DNA from: an uncultured Bacteroidota bacterium
GTDB lineage: Bacteria; Bacteroidota; Rhodothermia; Rhodothermales; Salinibacteraceae
Direction of reading: 5' to 3'
Length of the DNA: 64,000 nt
Assembly (NCBI GenBank): GCA_913055845.1
Contig: CAJXKO010000001.1
Span: 1-64,000 of the forward strand
Shown piece by piece: positions 36,600 to 44,680 of the stretch. How positions within the stretch are numbered: the stretch's first letter is position 1; each line of letters opens with the position of its first letter. Both the position numbers and the translations under genes were made by a program. Under the pieces are notes generated by a model, which saw nothing but the letters and a program-made list of their open reading frames with translations, did not search any database and was not told the origin of the DNA.

Positions 36600-37088
36600 A
36601 TGCGTTCCCTCTTGTTTTGTCTTTCTTTCACCCTCGCCATCCCGCTGCTGGCCGGGTGCACAGAAACCGGTGACCGGACCAGCACCGACGACCTGCGCAC
36701 GTTTCGGGACGAGGGCGTCCTGGCCTTTACCCAGCCAACTGGCGACACGCTCGCAACGATCACCATCGACGTGGCCGACACCGACGCGGAGCGACGGCGG
36801 GGGCTCATGCAGCAGCGGAGCCTCGGCTACGATCGGGGCATGCTCTTCGTGTTCGAGACCGTGGACCGCGGCAGTATGTGGATGAAAAACACGCCCCTGC
36901 CCCTCGACATTATCTTCGTGGCGCCGGACTCACAGATCATCAACATCACCCGCCGTACGACGCCCCTCTCGGAGGAGCAAATTACCCCCGAGGCGCCGCG
37001 CAAGTTCGTCGTGGAAGTCCGCGCCGGCTTTGCCGATCGCTTCGGCCTGACCGATAGCACCCGCGTCCGGTGGACCCACACGAACTAA
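36600..37088 (+). CDS. DUF192 lipoprotein, copy 1
   Basis: 162 residues from the ATG at 36600, with a lipoprotein signal: hydrophobic core then 'LLAGC' (Cys near residue 20). The DUF192 domain covers about 45-160: 'TITIDVADTDAERRRGLMQQ', 'GMLFVFETVDRGSMWMKNT', 'PLDIIFVAPDSQIINI', 'RKFVVEVRAGFADRFGL'. DUF192 proteins are small secreted or lipid-anchored proteins of unknown function with a compact beta fold. Directly followed by a paralogue. Confidence 0.88.
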   Translation: MRSLLFCLSFTLAIPLLAGCTETGDRTSTDDLRTFRDEGVLAFTQPTGDTLATITIDVADTDAERRRGLMQQRSLGYDRGMLFVFETVDRGSMWMKNTPLPLDIIFVAPDSQIINITRRTTPLSEEQITPEAPRKFVVEVRAGFADRFGLTDSTRVRWTHTN

Positions 37089-37091
37089 CTG

Positions 37092-37120
37092 CCTCGCCTC
37101 CCCTCGCCTCCCCTCGCCCC
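37092..37120. repeat. Ten-base tandem repeat between DUF192 genes
   Basis: cctcgcctcc is repeated twice with a shortened third copy (cctcgcccc) in the 32-base gap between the two DUF192 genes, ending immediately before the second ATG. A slippage-prone spacer that could tune translation of the second copy. Confidence 0.6.
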
Positions 37121-37648
37121 ATGGATGTCTCGCTGTCCCTCCGTCGCACCCTGTTTCTCACGACCCTAATCGGCACGGTGCTCGTCGGCAGCCTCGCCTG
37201 TGGCCGCTCGGGCGACTCGCCCTCGACGGACGCCGACGCGGACACGACGGGCCCCATTCCCTTTACTATAGAGGGCCGCCTCGCGTTCATTCAGGACGGC
37301 GACTCGACCGTCACCATCGACATCGAGATTGCCGACACGGACTCGGCCCGAGAGCGCGGCATGATGCAGCGCGAGGGATTCCCCAATGACCGGAGTGGAA
37401 TGCTCTTTCCATTCCAGAAGGAAGAGCCTCAGAGCTTTTGGATGTCGAACACGCCCGTCGCGCTCGACATCATTTTCGTTGACGCAGACTCGCAGATCGT
37501 GAACATCGCGAAGTACACCACGCCGTTCTCCTCCGAGAACTACCGCTCCGGCGAGCCGGCACAGTACGTAGTGGAGGTGCCCGCCGGTTTCGCGGACTCG
37601 CACGGGATATTGGAGGAAGACCGCATTCGGTGGCGGCGGCTGGACTGA
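37121..37648 (+). CDS. DUF192 lipoprotein, copy 2
   Basis: 175 residues from the ATG at 37121. Lipobox 'GSLAC' near residue 27 after a hydrophobic stretch; DUF192 domain follows with 'VTIDIEIADTDSARERGMMQ', 'GMLFPFQKEEPQSFWMSNT', 'VALDIIFVDADSQIVNI', 'AQYVVEVPAGFADSHGI'. Clear paralogue of the preceding gene with the same architecture, most likely a tandem duplication that has diverged. Convergent with the A-type Fe-S carrier gene. Confidence 0.88.
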   Translation: MDVSLSLRRTLFLTTLIGTVLVGSLACGRSGDSPSTDADADTTGPIPFTIEGRLAFIQDGDSTVTIDIEIADTDSARERGMMQREGFPNDRSGMLFPFQKEEPQSFWMSNTPVALDIIFVDADSQIVNIAKYTTPFSSENYRSGEPAQYVVEVPAGFADSHGILEEDRIRWRRLD

Positions 37649-37696
37649 GGAGAGCGGTAGAATGCCGCCACGCCTGTCCGCATCCGAACTGCGAAG

Positions 37697-38029
37697 TTAC
37701 ACCCCGAAAGACTCCCCGCACGCACACTCGCGAGAGGCCTGGGGATTGGAGAAGTGAAAGCCGTCCCCATTCAACCCGTCGGTGAAGTGCAATTCGGATC
37801 CGTCAAGGTAGAGGCGGCTCTTTTTGTCCAGTACCACCGTGATGCCGTCGTGCTCTTCAACCTTATCCTCCTCCTGCACGGTCGTCTCCCACCCGAGATC
37901 GTACGTGAGGCCCGAGCAGCCGCCCGGCACCACGGCCACGCGGAGAAGCGTCTCGTTGAGGTCCACGTCTTTGTTCAGCGCCACCGTCTCAATCTGATCG
38001 ACGGCCGCATCGGTCATCGTAATGGTCAT
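37697..38029 (-). CDS. A-type Fe-S carrier (SufA/IscA/ErpA family)
   Basis: Iron-sulfur cluster carrier that accepts clusters from SufBCD and passes them to apo-enzymes. 110 residues from the ATG at 38029. The three conserved cysteines are present: one in 'VVPGGCSGLTYDL' and two in 'SRECACGESFGV'. The upstream in-frame extension to 38365 is unconserved. It faces away from sufB with a 356-base shared intergenic region that contains a palindrome, so both may share regulation. SufA versus ErpA cannot be settled. Confidence 0.93.
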   Translation of the reverse strand: MTITMTDAAVDQIETVALNKDVDLNETLLRVAVVPGGCSGLTYDLGWETTVQEEDKVEEHDGITVVLDKKSRLYLDGSELHFTDGLNGDGFHFSNPQASRECACGESFGV

Positions 38030-38385
38030 GGCAGAACCAGCGTTCGTGCAGGCATCCATCGGACCATTGAATACCGCCGCACAAAACCGGAGGTTTCTCC
38101 CAACCCGTCTCCCTCGCGCCGACGACCTTTCCCTCTTGCCCCCTCCCCGTACACCCGAGCCCACGGCGCCCCCCCGACCGTCAACTTCCCACGAAGATGT
38201 AACGCACCTTCCCCCGGAGGAACGACCCGTGCCCCCCCTTGTTGTAACCGCACGTTGACACAGAGAAAAGCGTAAACATCGGTTTACACTCGGGGCCATC
38301 ACTCGGCGCCCAAGAGCGGCCTCCCCCGAGAAACCGGTGCTCTCCATCCGCATCGGACCACGCACGAGATGACGAGGGACCGTTT
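38030..38385. other. Divergent control region, A-type carrier and sufB
   Basis: 356 bases with no supportable gene, flanked by divergently transcribed Fe-S genes. It holds a palindrome at 38272-38287 and a TTGACA at 38255-38260 without a well-spaced -10/-7 box. No SufR-type CAAC-N6-GTTG or obvious IscR site was recognised. Confidence 0.5.
38272..38287. promoter_or_regulatory. Inverted repeat upstream of sufB (candidate operator)
   Basis: gtaaac (38272-38277), four bases atcg, gtttac (38282-38287): a perfect 6-4-6 inverted repeat about 100 bases before the sufB start. Its position in the carrier/sufB divergent region suggests control of Fe-S assembly. The binding protein is unknown. Confidence 0.45.
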
Positions 38386-39849
38386 ATGAGCACTTCCGAG
38401 ACCGAATACCTTAAGGGAAAGGCCAGCGAGGACTACAAGCACGGCTTTTACACCGACATCGAGACGGAAAAAGCGCCTAAGGGCCTCACCGAGGATGTCG
38501 TTCGCTACATTTCGCATCGTAAGGACGAGCCCGAGTGGCTTCTGAACTGGCGCCTGAAAGCCTTCCGCCACGTTCGTGACCGCATTGACAGCGGAGAGAC
38601 GATCGATTGGGCGCACCTCGACTACGAGGCGCCCAAGTTCGACGAGATTAGCTACTTTTCCGCCCCGAAGGACAAGGCCAGCTACGACAGCCTCGACGAC
38701 GTGCCCGACGAGATTCTGGAGACGTTCGAGCGGCTCGGCATTCCGCTGGAAGAGCAGAAGGCGCTCACCGGCGTGGCCGTCGACGCCGTCATGGATAGCG
38801 TCTCGGTGGCCACTACGTTCAAGGAGAAGCTGAAGGAGAAGGGTGTGATCTTCAAGTCCTTCGGCGAGGCCGCTCGCGACCACCCCGAGATCGTACGGGA
38901 GTACATGGGCACGGTCGTCCCGTACACCGACAACCTGTACGCCGCTCTCAATTCGGCAGTCTTCAGCGACGGGTCGTTCGTGTACGTGCCGGAGGGCGTG
39001 ACCTGCCCGATGGAGCTGTCCACCTACTTTCGCATCAACGAGGCGGGCACCGGTCAGTTTGAGCGCACACTCATTGTCGCCGAGCCGGGCGCCTACGTGA
39101 GCTACCTGGAGGGCTGTACCGCACCGATGCGCAAGGAGAACCAGCTCCACGCAGCCGTGGTGGAGCTCATCGCCCACGAGGACGCGGAGATTAAGTACTC
39201 CACGATCCAAAACTGGTACCCGGGCGACCCGGACACCGGTGAGGGCGGTGTGTACAACCTCGTCACGAAGCGCGGCCTCTGCAAGGGCGACAACTCCAAG
39301 ATCAGCTGGACCCAGCTGGAAACCGGCTCGGCCGTCACCCAGAAGTACCCGAGTGTCATCCTGGCCGGCGACGACTCGGTCGGCGAGTTCTACTCGGTGG
39401 CCTTCACGAAGGGGCACCAGCAGGCCGATACGGGGACGAAGATGCAGCACATCGGGAAGAACACAAAGAGCACCATCATCTCGAAGGGCATCTCGGCCGA
39501 CGTGGCGGACAACAGCTACCGTGGCCAGGTAAAGGTGAGCAAGAATGCCGACAACGCCCGCAACTTCTCGCAGTGCGACTCGATGCTACTCGGGCCCGAC
39601 TGCGGCGCACACACCTACCCCTACATCGAGAGCAACAACCCTACGGCTCAGATCGAGCACGAGGCGACCACCTCGAAGGTCGGCGACGACCAGATGTTCT
39701 ACTGTCACCAGCGCGGCCTCGGTGAGGAGGAAGCCCTGAAGCTGATCGTAAACGGCTTCTGCCAGGAGGTTCTCCAGGAGCTCCCGATGGAATTCGCCGT
39801 GGAGGCGAAGGAGCTCCTCGACATTGAGCTCGAAGGGTCGGTCGGCTAG
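38386..39849 (+). CDS. sufB: Fe-S cluster scaffold protein SufB
   Basis: Central scaffold of the SUF machine, where clusters are built on the SufB2C2 or SufBC2D complex. 487 residues, normal length. Family marks: 'SYDSLDDVPDEILETFERLGIP', 'DGSFVYVPEGVTCPMELSTYFRI', 'LEGCTAPMRKENQLHAAVVEL', and the functional cysteine in 'NFSQCDSMLLGPDCGAHTYPY', followed by the Glu/His-rich 'IEHEATTSKVGDDQMFYCHQRG'. First gene of sufBCDSE-sufT. Confidence 0.98.
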   Translation: MSTSETEYLKGKASEDYKHGFYTDIETEKAPKGLTEDVVRYISHRKDEPEWLLNWRLKAFRHVRDRIDSGETIDWAHLDYEAPKFDEISYFSAPKDKASYDSLDDVPDEILETFERLGIPLEEQKALTGVAVDAVMDSVSVATTFKEKLKEKGVIFKSFGEAARDHPEIVREYMGTVVPYTDNLYAALNSAVFSDGSFVYVPEGVTCPMELSTYFRINEAGTGQFERTLIVAEPGAYVSYLEGCTAPMRKENQLHAAVVELIAHEDAEIKYSTIQNWYPGDPDTGEGGVYNLVTKRGLCKGDNSKISWTQLETGSAVTQKYPSVILAGDDSVGEFYSVAFTKGHQQADTGTKMQHIGKNTKSTIISKGISADVADNSYRGQVKVSKNADNARNFSQCDSMLLGPDCGAHTYPYIESNNPTAQIEHEATTSKVGDDQMFYCHQRGLGEEEALKLIVNGFCQEVLQELPMEFAVEAKELLDIELEGSVG

Positions 39850-39868
39850 GCCCTGACCTGAACGGATC

Positions 39869-39904
39869 GGAGGGGTGGGCGTGCGGACGCTGCTCGCCCC
39901 TCCC
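39869..39904 (+). terminator. GC-rich imperfect hairpin between sufB and sufC
   Basis: ggaggggtgggcg and cgcccctccc can pair with a small bulge around a 13-base loop. No T-run follows. It may be a leaky stop or mRNA-stabilising hairpin that sets the ratio of SufB to SufCD. Confidence 0.3.
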
Positions 39905-39963
39905 CCCCGTCCCCTTACGTCCCAACTTCCAATCATCCACACATACACTCTCAACCCCCGAAC

Positions 39964-40737
39964 ATGGCACTCCTAGAAATCGAAAATCTGCACGTTGGCG
40001 TCGAAGGTGAAGACATTCACATCCTCAAGGGCGTGGATCTCACGTTGGACACGGGCGACCTCCACGCCATCATGGGGCCGAACGGCTCCGGCAAGAGCAC
40101 GCTCGCCTCGGTGATTGCCGGGCGTGAGGAGTACGAAGTCCTTGATGGAGAAATTCGCTACGACGGGGATGACCTGCTGGAACTGGAACCGGAAGAGCGC
40201 GCCGAGGAGGGAATCTTCCTCGCGTTTCAGTATCCGGTGGAGCTGCCCGGCGTGAGCATGACGAACTTCTTGAAGGAGGCCGTCAACGCTGTCCGTGAGG
40301 CGCGCGGCCAGGACGAGCTCTCTTCGGCCGAGTTCCTCCAGCAGATGCGCGAACGGGCCGACATGATGGGCCTCGACGCCGACCTTACGAAGCGGTCGGT
40401 CAACGAAGGCTTCTCTGGTGGCGAGAAGAAGCGCAACGAGATCTTCCAGCTTGCCATGCTGGAACCCCGACTCGCCATTCTCGACGAGACGGACTCCGGC
40501 CTTGACATTGACGCCCTCAAAAATGTGGCCGACGGCGTCAACAAGTTGCGCGACGAGGATCGCGGCTTCCTGGTCATCACCCACTACGAGCGCATTCTGC
40601 AGTACATCGTCCCCGACCGCATACACGTCATGATGGACGGGAAGGTGGTGCGCTCCGGCGACAAGGACCTCGCCCAGCAGCTTGAGGAGCACGGCTACGA
40701 ATGGATCCGTGAAGAAGCGGCGGCGGCCGCGGCATAA
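39964..40737 (+). CDS. sufC: Fe-S assembly ATPase SufC
   Basis: ABC-type cytoplasmic ATPase of the SUF complex; drives structural change in SufB/SufD. 257 residues. Walker A 'GPNGSGKSTLASVIAG', SufC-type signature 'SGGEKKRNEIFQLAML', Walker B 'LAILDETDSGLDIDAL', and H-loop 'VITHYERIL'. No membrane partner, as expected. Gap to sufB 114 bases with a hairpin, gap to sufD 96 bases. Confidence 0.98.
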   Translation: MALLEIENLHVGVEGEDIHILKGVDLTLDTGDLHAIMGPNGSGKSTLASVIAGREEYEVLDGEIRYDGDDLLELEPEERAEEGIFLAFQYPVELPGVSMTNFLKEAVNAVREARGQDELSSAEFLQQMRERADMMGLDADLTKRSVNEGFSGGEKKRNEIFQLAMLEPRLAILDETDSGLDIDALKNVADGVNKLRDEDRGFLVITHYERILQYIVPDRIHVMMDGKVVRSGDKDLAQQLEEHGYEWIREEAAAAAA

Positions 40738-40833
40738 CCCTCTGGCCGCATTCTAGGGCCGCGGGATGACCGTCGCGCCCCCCCGTCCTCCAGCCGCATC
40801 CTTCTCCCGATTACACACCCAACGCTTCTCATC

Positions 40834-42174
40834 ATGAGCACCGCACTCGACACGGATGTTCGCCCCGAAGATCGGTTCATCTCAGCCTTTGAGGTGAACC
40901 ACGGCCAGGCGCTAAACGGGACGAACGCCTCCATCGCCCAACAGCGCGAGGACGCCATCGAGCGCTTCTCAGCGCTCGGCATCCCAACCAACAGCCTGGA
41001 GGCCTGGAAGTACACCGACATCTCGAAGATCATCGACCGGCCGTACGCCCTCCCCCTTGCCCCCGAGGTCCCGTCGGTCGACCCGAGCGACATCGCGCCC
41101 TTCACCATCGACGACATGGACGCACACCGCGTTGTGCTCGTCAACGGCCGCGTTGATCCGTCGCTCTCTGATCTCGGCGACCTGCCGTCGGGCGTCGTCG
41201 TAAGCAGCCTTACCCAGGCTGGCGACGCGCACCCCGACATTGTGGAGGCCCACTACGGCCAGTACGCAGACTTCGAAGACGAGGCGCTTACGGCCCTCAA
41301 CACCGCCTTCGTACAGGATGGCGCGTTCGTCTACGTGCCCTCCGGCACCGTCGTGGAAAAACCAATCTTCTTCCTTCACGTGACGGCCGGGCAGGAGGAT
41401 CTCTTTCTCCAACCGCGCCATCTGTTCGTGGTCGAAGACGGCGCCATCGCCCGCATCGTGGAGGCCCAGCACTCACTGACCGACGCCCACACGTTCACCA
41501 ACACGGTGACCGAGACCTTCGTCGGCGAACGGGCCAACCTTGAGCACTACCTCGTTCAGGACGAAGGCCCCAACGCCTCCCAGGTGCACACCCGCGCCGG
41601 ACAACAGAAAGACGACAGCGTGTACTCGACCAACACGGTTACCTTCAGCGGCGAGGTGGTGCGCAACAACGCCAACATTGAGGCGGACGGCTCCTTCTGC
41701 GAGTCGAACCTTTACGGCCTCTGCATCGGCAAAGAGGACATGCACGTGGACAATCACACGCAGATGAACCATGTGCAGCCGGACTGCAACAGCAATGAGC
41801 TGTACAAGCACGTTCTCAACGACGAATCCACCGCCGTCTTTAACGGCAAGGTGCTGGTCACACGTGGGTCCCAGCGGATCGACGCCTACCAGCAGAACGA
41901 CACCATCGTTCTGACCCACGACGCGAACATCTACACCAAGCCGGAACTTGAAATTTACGCCGACGACGTGGTGTGCAGCCACGGGGCCACGACGGGGCAG
42001 GTCGACGAGGAGGGCGTCTTCTATCTCCGCTCTCGCGGCCTCTCGGAGCGCCGCGCCCGCATCCTCATGCTGCAGGCCTTCTGCGATGAGGTCCTGAGCG
42101 AGTACAAGATCGACGCGCTGCGCAACCACATCACCGAGAAAATCCGGCAGCGCTTCGCCAACTACTTCTCATAA
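40834..42174 (+). CDS. sufD: Fe-S cluster assembly protein SufD
   Basis: SufB paralogue that completes the SufBC2D scaffold and helps acquire iron. 446 residues; N-terminal helical part, then a beta-helix core ('[21 protein letters not shown]', 'NAFVQ'-like strands), and the conserved '[20 protein letters not shown]' and '[18 protein letters not shown]' segments, ending in '[20 protein letters not shown]', typical of SufD. Reads in one run with sufC and sufS. Confidence 0.97.
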   Translation: MSTALDTDVRPEDRFISAFEVNHGQALNGTNASIAQQREDAIERFSALGIPTNSLEAWKYTDISKIIDRPYALPLAPEVPSVDPSDIAPFTIDDMDAHRVVLVNGRVDPSLSDLGDLPSGVVVSSLTQAGDAHPDIVEAHYGQYADFEDEALTALNTAFVQDGAFVYVPSGTVVEKPIFFLHVTAGQEDLFLQPRHLFVVEDGAIARIVEAQHSLTDAHTFTNTVTETFVGERANLEHYLVQDEGPNASQVHTRAGQQKDDSVYSTNTVTFSGEVVRNNANIEADGSFCESNLYGLCIGKEDMHVDNHTQMNHVQPDCNSNELYKHVLNDESTAVFNGKVLVTRGSQRIDAYQQNDTIVLTHDANIYTKPELEIYADDVVCSHGATTGQVDEEGVFYLRSRGLSERRARILMLQAFCDEVLSEYKIDALRNHITEKIRQRFANYFS

Positions 42175-42195
42175 CGCACGGAGGCATGGATGCGC

Positions 42196-42235
42196 GGATG
42201 AATGGAGGCGGTCCCCCCTATGCCTCCATGCGTCC
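42196..42235. repeat. Intergenic hairpin between sufD and sufS
   Basis: ggatgaatggaggc (42196-42209) pairs with gcctccatgcgtcc (42222-42235): 12 of 14 Watson-Crick plus one wobble, 12-base loop. The left side holds an extra related copy (ggaggcatggatgc from 42180), so the arms are built from a degenerate short repeat. Confidence 0.5.
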
Positions 42236-42259
42236 ATTTTCCCCAAGCCCACAACCGCT

Positions 42260-43516
42260 ATGCCTGCGACGACACACCCTACTCCCGACACGGCTTCGTT
42301 CGATGCCGATGCGTTCCGTGCGGACTTTCCCGCACTCGCGCAAGATGTGTACGAAGACACGCCCCTGGCATACCTCGACAACGCGGCCACCTCGCAGAAG
42401 CCAACCCCAGTGATTGAGCGGCTGGACCGCTTTTACCGGAAGGAGAACAGCAATGTGCACCGGGGTGTGCACCGGCTCAGTCAGGACGCGACGGAGGAAT
42501 ACGAGGAGGCCCGCGCCTCTCTCTCCCACTTCCTGAACGCGCCGCACCCGGACCAGATCATCTTTACGCGGGGGACGACGGAGGGGCTGAACCTCATCTC
42601 CTCTACGTTCGGGCAAATGGTGGTCGGGGAGGGCGACGAGATCCTCCTAACGGAGATGGAGCACCACTCCAACATCGTCCCTTGGCAGATGCTGGCCGAG
42701 CAGGTGGGAGCATCGATTGAGGTACTGCCCGTCACGGACCGCGGCGAATTGCGGATGGACCTGCTTCCGGCAATGCTCACCGACGACACGGCGCTCGTGG
42801 CCGTGAGCCACGTCTCCAATACGTTGGGCACCATCAACCCGATGGAAGCTCTCATCGATGAGGCCCACGCGGAAGGAGTGCCGGTGGTGGTGGACGGAGC
42901 GCAGTCGGCCCCGCACTTGCCCGTGGACGTGCAGGCGCTCGACGCAGACTTCTATGTCTTCTCGGGACACAAGATGTTCGGCCCCACGGGCATCGGCGTG
43001 TGCTACGGGAAACGTGAGCACCTGGAGGCGATGCCCCCCTACCAGGGCGGCGGCGACATGATCGACCAAGTCTCGTTTGAAAAGACGACCTACGACGGCC
43101 TGCCCCATAAATTTGAGGCGGGCACTCCGAACATCGCCGACGCCGTCGCGCTCGGGACAGCCGCCGAATACATGATGGCGTTGGACTGGGACGCCGTGCA
43201 GGCCCACGAGGATGCCCTCCTGGAGTACGCGACCGAGCAGGTCGACGCCGTGGAGGGGACCCGAGTCATCGGCACGGCCCCCGATAAGACCAGCGTGCTC
43301 TCGTTCGTCTTCGACGACATCCATCCCTACGACGCCGGGACGGTGCTGGACCGCGAAGGCGTAGCCGTCCGCACGGGCCACCACTGCACGCAGCCGCTCC
43401 TCAGTCGCTACGGCCTTCCCGGCACCATTCGGGCCTCGTTCGCGGCCTACAATACGCGGACAGACGTGGATCGTCTCCTCCAAGGCCTTGAAAAGGTCCA
43501 GCGCATGTTCGGGTGA
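42260..43516 (+). CDS. sufS: Cysteine desulfurase SufS
   Basis: PLP enzyme that takes sulfur from cysteine as a persulfide. 418 residues, class II (SufS) by length. PLP Lys in '[19 protein letters not shown]'; the active-site Cys in '[16 protein letters not shown]'; His and Asp contacts in '[11 protein letters not shown]' and '[15 protein letters not shown]'. The persulfide is passed to SufE, encoded next. Starts 85 bases after sufD. Confidence 0.98.
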   Translation: MPATTHPTPDTASFDADAFRADFPALAQDVYEDTPLAYLDNAATSQKPTPVIERLDRFYRKENSNVHRGVHRLSQDATEEYEEARASLSHFLNAPHPDQIIFTRGTTEGLNLISSTFGQMVVGEGDEILLTEMEHHSNIVPWQMLAEQVGASIEVLPVTDRGELRMDLLPAMLTDDTALVAVSHVSNTLGTINPMEALIDEAHAEGVPVVVDGAQSAPHLPVDVQALDADFYVFSGHKMFGPTGIGVCYGKREHLEAMPPYQGGGDMIDQVSFEKTTYDGLPHKFEAGTPNIADAVALGTAAEYMMALDWDAVQAHEDALLEYATEQVDAVEGTRVIGTAPDKTSVLSFVFDDIHPYDAGTVLDREGVAVRTGHHCTQPLLSRYGLPGTIRASFAAYNTRTDVDRLLQGLEKVQRMFG

Positions 43517-43599
43517 CGGAGCCTGGCGGTAACCTCTGCCCGCCAGGCCCGTATGTAGCACTGATGAAACGCTCTTCGCAACGACGCGCACTGTCTTCC

Positions 43600-44031
43600 A
43601 TGTCCACCTCGAACACGGTCTCGGATCGTGCCGAACAGATTGTTGACGAGTTTTCGCTGTTCGACGACTGGATGAGCCGGTACGAGTACCTTATCGAGCT
43701 TGGCGATGACATTCCCCTGCTCGATGAGGAGCAGAAGACGGACGACACCTACATTCACGGGTGCCAGTCCGACGTCTGGATTCAGTCGGAGCTCGACGAG
43801 GACGACCGAGTGCTCCACTTTCAGGGCGACAGTAATGCCAAAATAACGAAAGGGCTCGCGGCTCTCATCATCCGGGTGCTCGACGAGCAACCGCCCGACG
43901 CGGTCGCGAATGCGGACTTTGACTTTCTCGACGACATTGGGCTCCACGATCACCTGAGCTCGCAGCGCAATAACGGGCTCAAGGCCATGATCGAGGCAGT
44001 CCGGGAGCGCGCCCAGGCAAATCGGAACTGA
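43600..44031 (+). CDS. sufE: Sulfur acceptor protein SufE
   Basis: Receives persulfide sulfur from SufS and delivers it to SufB. 143 residues from the ATG at 43600 ('MSTSNTVSDRAEQIVDEF'), the length normal for the family; an in-frame ATG at 43564 and a GTG at 43513 overlapping the sufS stop are less likely. The sulfur-carrying Cys lies in 'TYIHGCQSDVWIQ'. Gap to sufS about 80 bases; ends before a hairpin at 44041. Confidence 0.95.
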   Translation: MSTSNTVSDRAEQIVDEFSLFDDWMSRYEYLIELGDDIPLLDEEQKTDDTYIHGCQSDVWIQSELDEDDRVLHFQGDSNAKITKGLAALIIRVLDEQPPDAVANADFDFLDDIGLHDHLSSQRNNGLKAMIEAVRERAQANRN

Positions 44032-44040
44032 GGAGTGAGG

Positions 44041-44083
44041 CGTGAAACGTGAGGCCTGAGGGATTGAAATCTCACGTGTCACG
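44041..44083. repeat. 13-bp inverted repeat between sufE and sufT
   Basis: cgtgaaacgtgag (44041-44053) and ctcacgtgtcacg (44071-44083) pair over 12 of 13 positions with a 17-base loop. The arms contain a repeated acgtgag-type unit. Not followed by a clear T-run, so it may end or protect the sufBCDSE message. Confidence 0.55.
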
Positions 44084-44158
44084 ACTTGCACGACACTCGG
44101 CTCCTTCACGTGAGCCGACACACGTACAACACAATTCCCCACAATCCTTAACGACACG

Positions 44159-44620
44159 ATGAGTCCTTCAGGAGGTGCTATGCCCGGTGGAATGGGTGGA
44201 ATGGGCGGTATGCCCGGCGGGGCAGGCGGCGGTGCCGCCGACATCCCCGACGACAAAGAGCAGTCCGAAATTGAACTGCCGGAAACCATTCCAGACCACG
44301 TACAGGATACACCGGACGACGAGCTGTACCAGCGGGTCGTGGAGTCGCTCCGCGACATTTATGATCCCGAGATTCCGGTTAACATTTACGACCTCGGGTT
44401 GATCTACCACCTGGAGGTCGGCGACGATGGACACGTGGACGTACTCATGACCCTCACGGCCCCCAATTGCCCCGCGGCGGGCATCCTGCCCGGCCAGGCC
44501 GAAGACGCGGTGCGGGAGACGGAAGGGGTAACGAGCGTGAACCTAGAGATGACGTTCGAGCCCCCGTTCTCCCCCCAGATGATGTCCGAAGAGGCCCGCC
44601 TCGAACTTGGCTTCATGTAG
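44159..44620 (+). CDS. MIP18/DUF59 protein, SufT-like
   Basis: 153 residues. Residues about 1-30 are an unusual Gly/Met-rich stretch ('MPGGMGGMGGMPGGAGGG'); then a MIP18-type domain: 'VVESLRDIYDPEIPVNIYDLGL', 'VDVLMTLTAPNCPAAGILPGQ' with the conserved Cys, and the family end 'NLEMTFEPPFSPQMMSEEARLEL'. SufT-type proteins help Fe-S maturation of target enzymes in SUF-using bacteria. Its place right after sufE agrees with that. The N-terminal repeat is not part of the family core. Confidence 0.9.
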   Translation: MSPSGGAMPGGMGGMGGMPGGAGGGAADIPDDKEQSEIELPETIPDHVQDTPDDELYQRVVESLRDIYDPEIPVNIYDLGLIYHLEVGDDGHVDVLMTLTAPNCPAAGILPGQAEDAVRETEGVTSVNLEMTFEPPFSPQMMSEEARLELGFM

Positions 44621-44680
44621 CCCCGCGCCAATGCCGGATCGGTGCCCGACACCTCGACGGTCGTACCCTCCCTCTTAACG

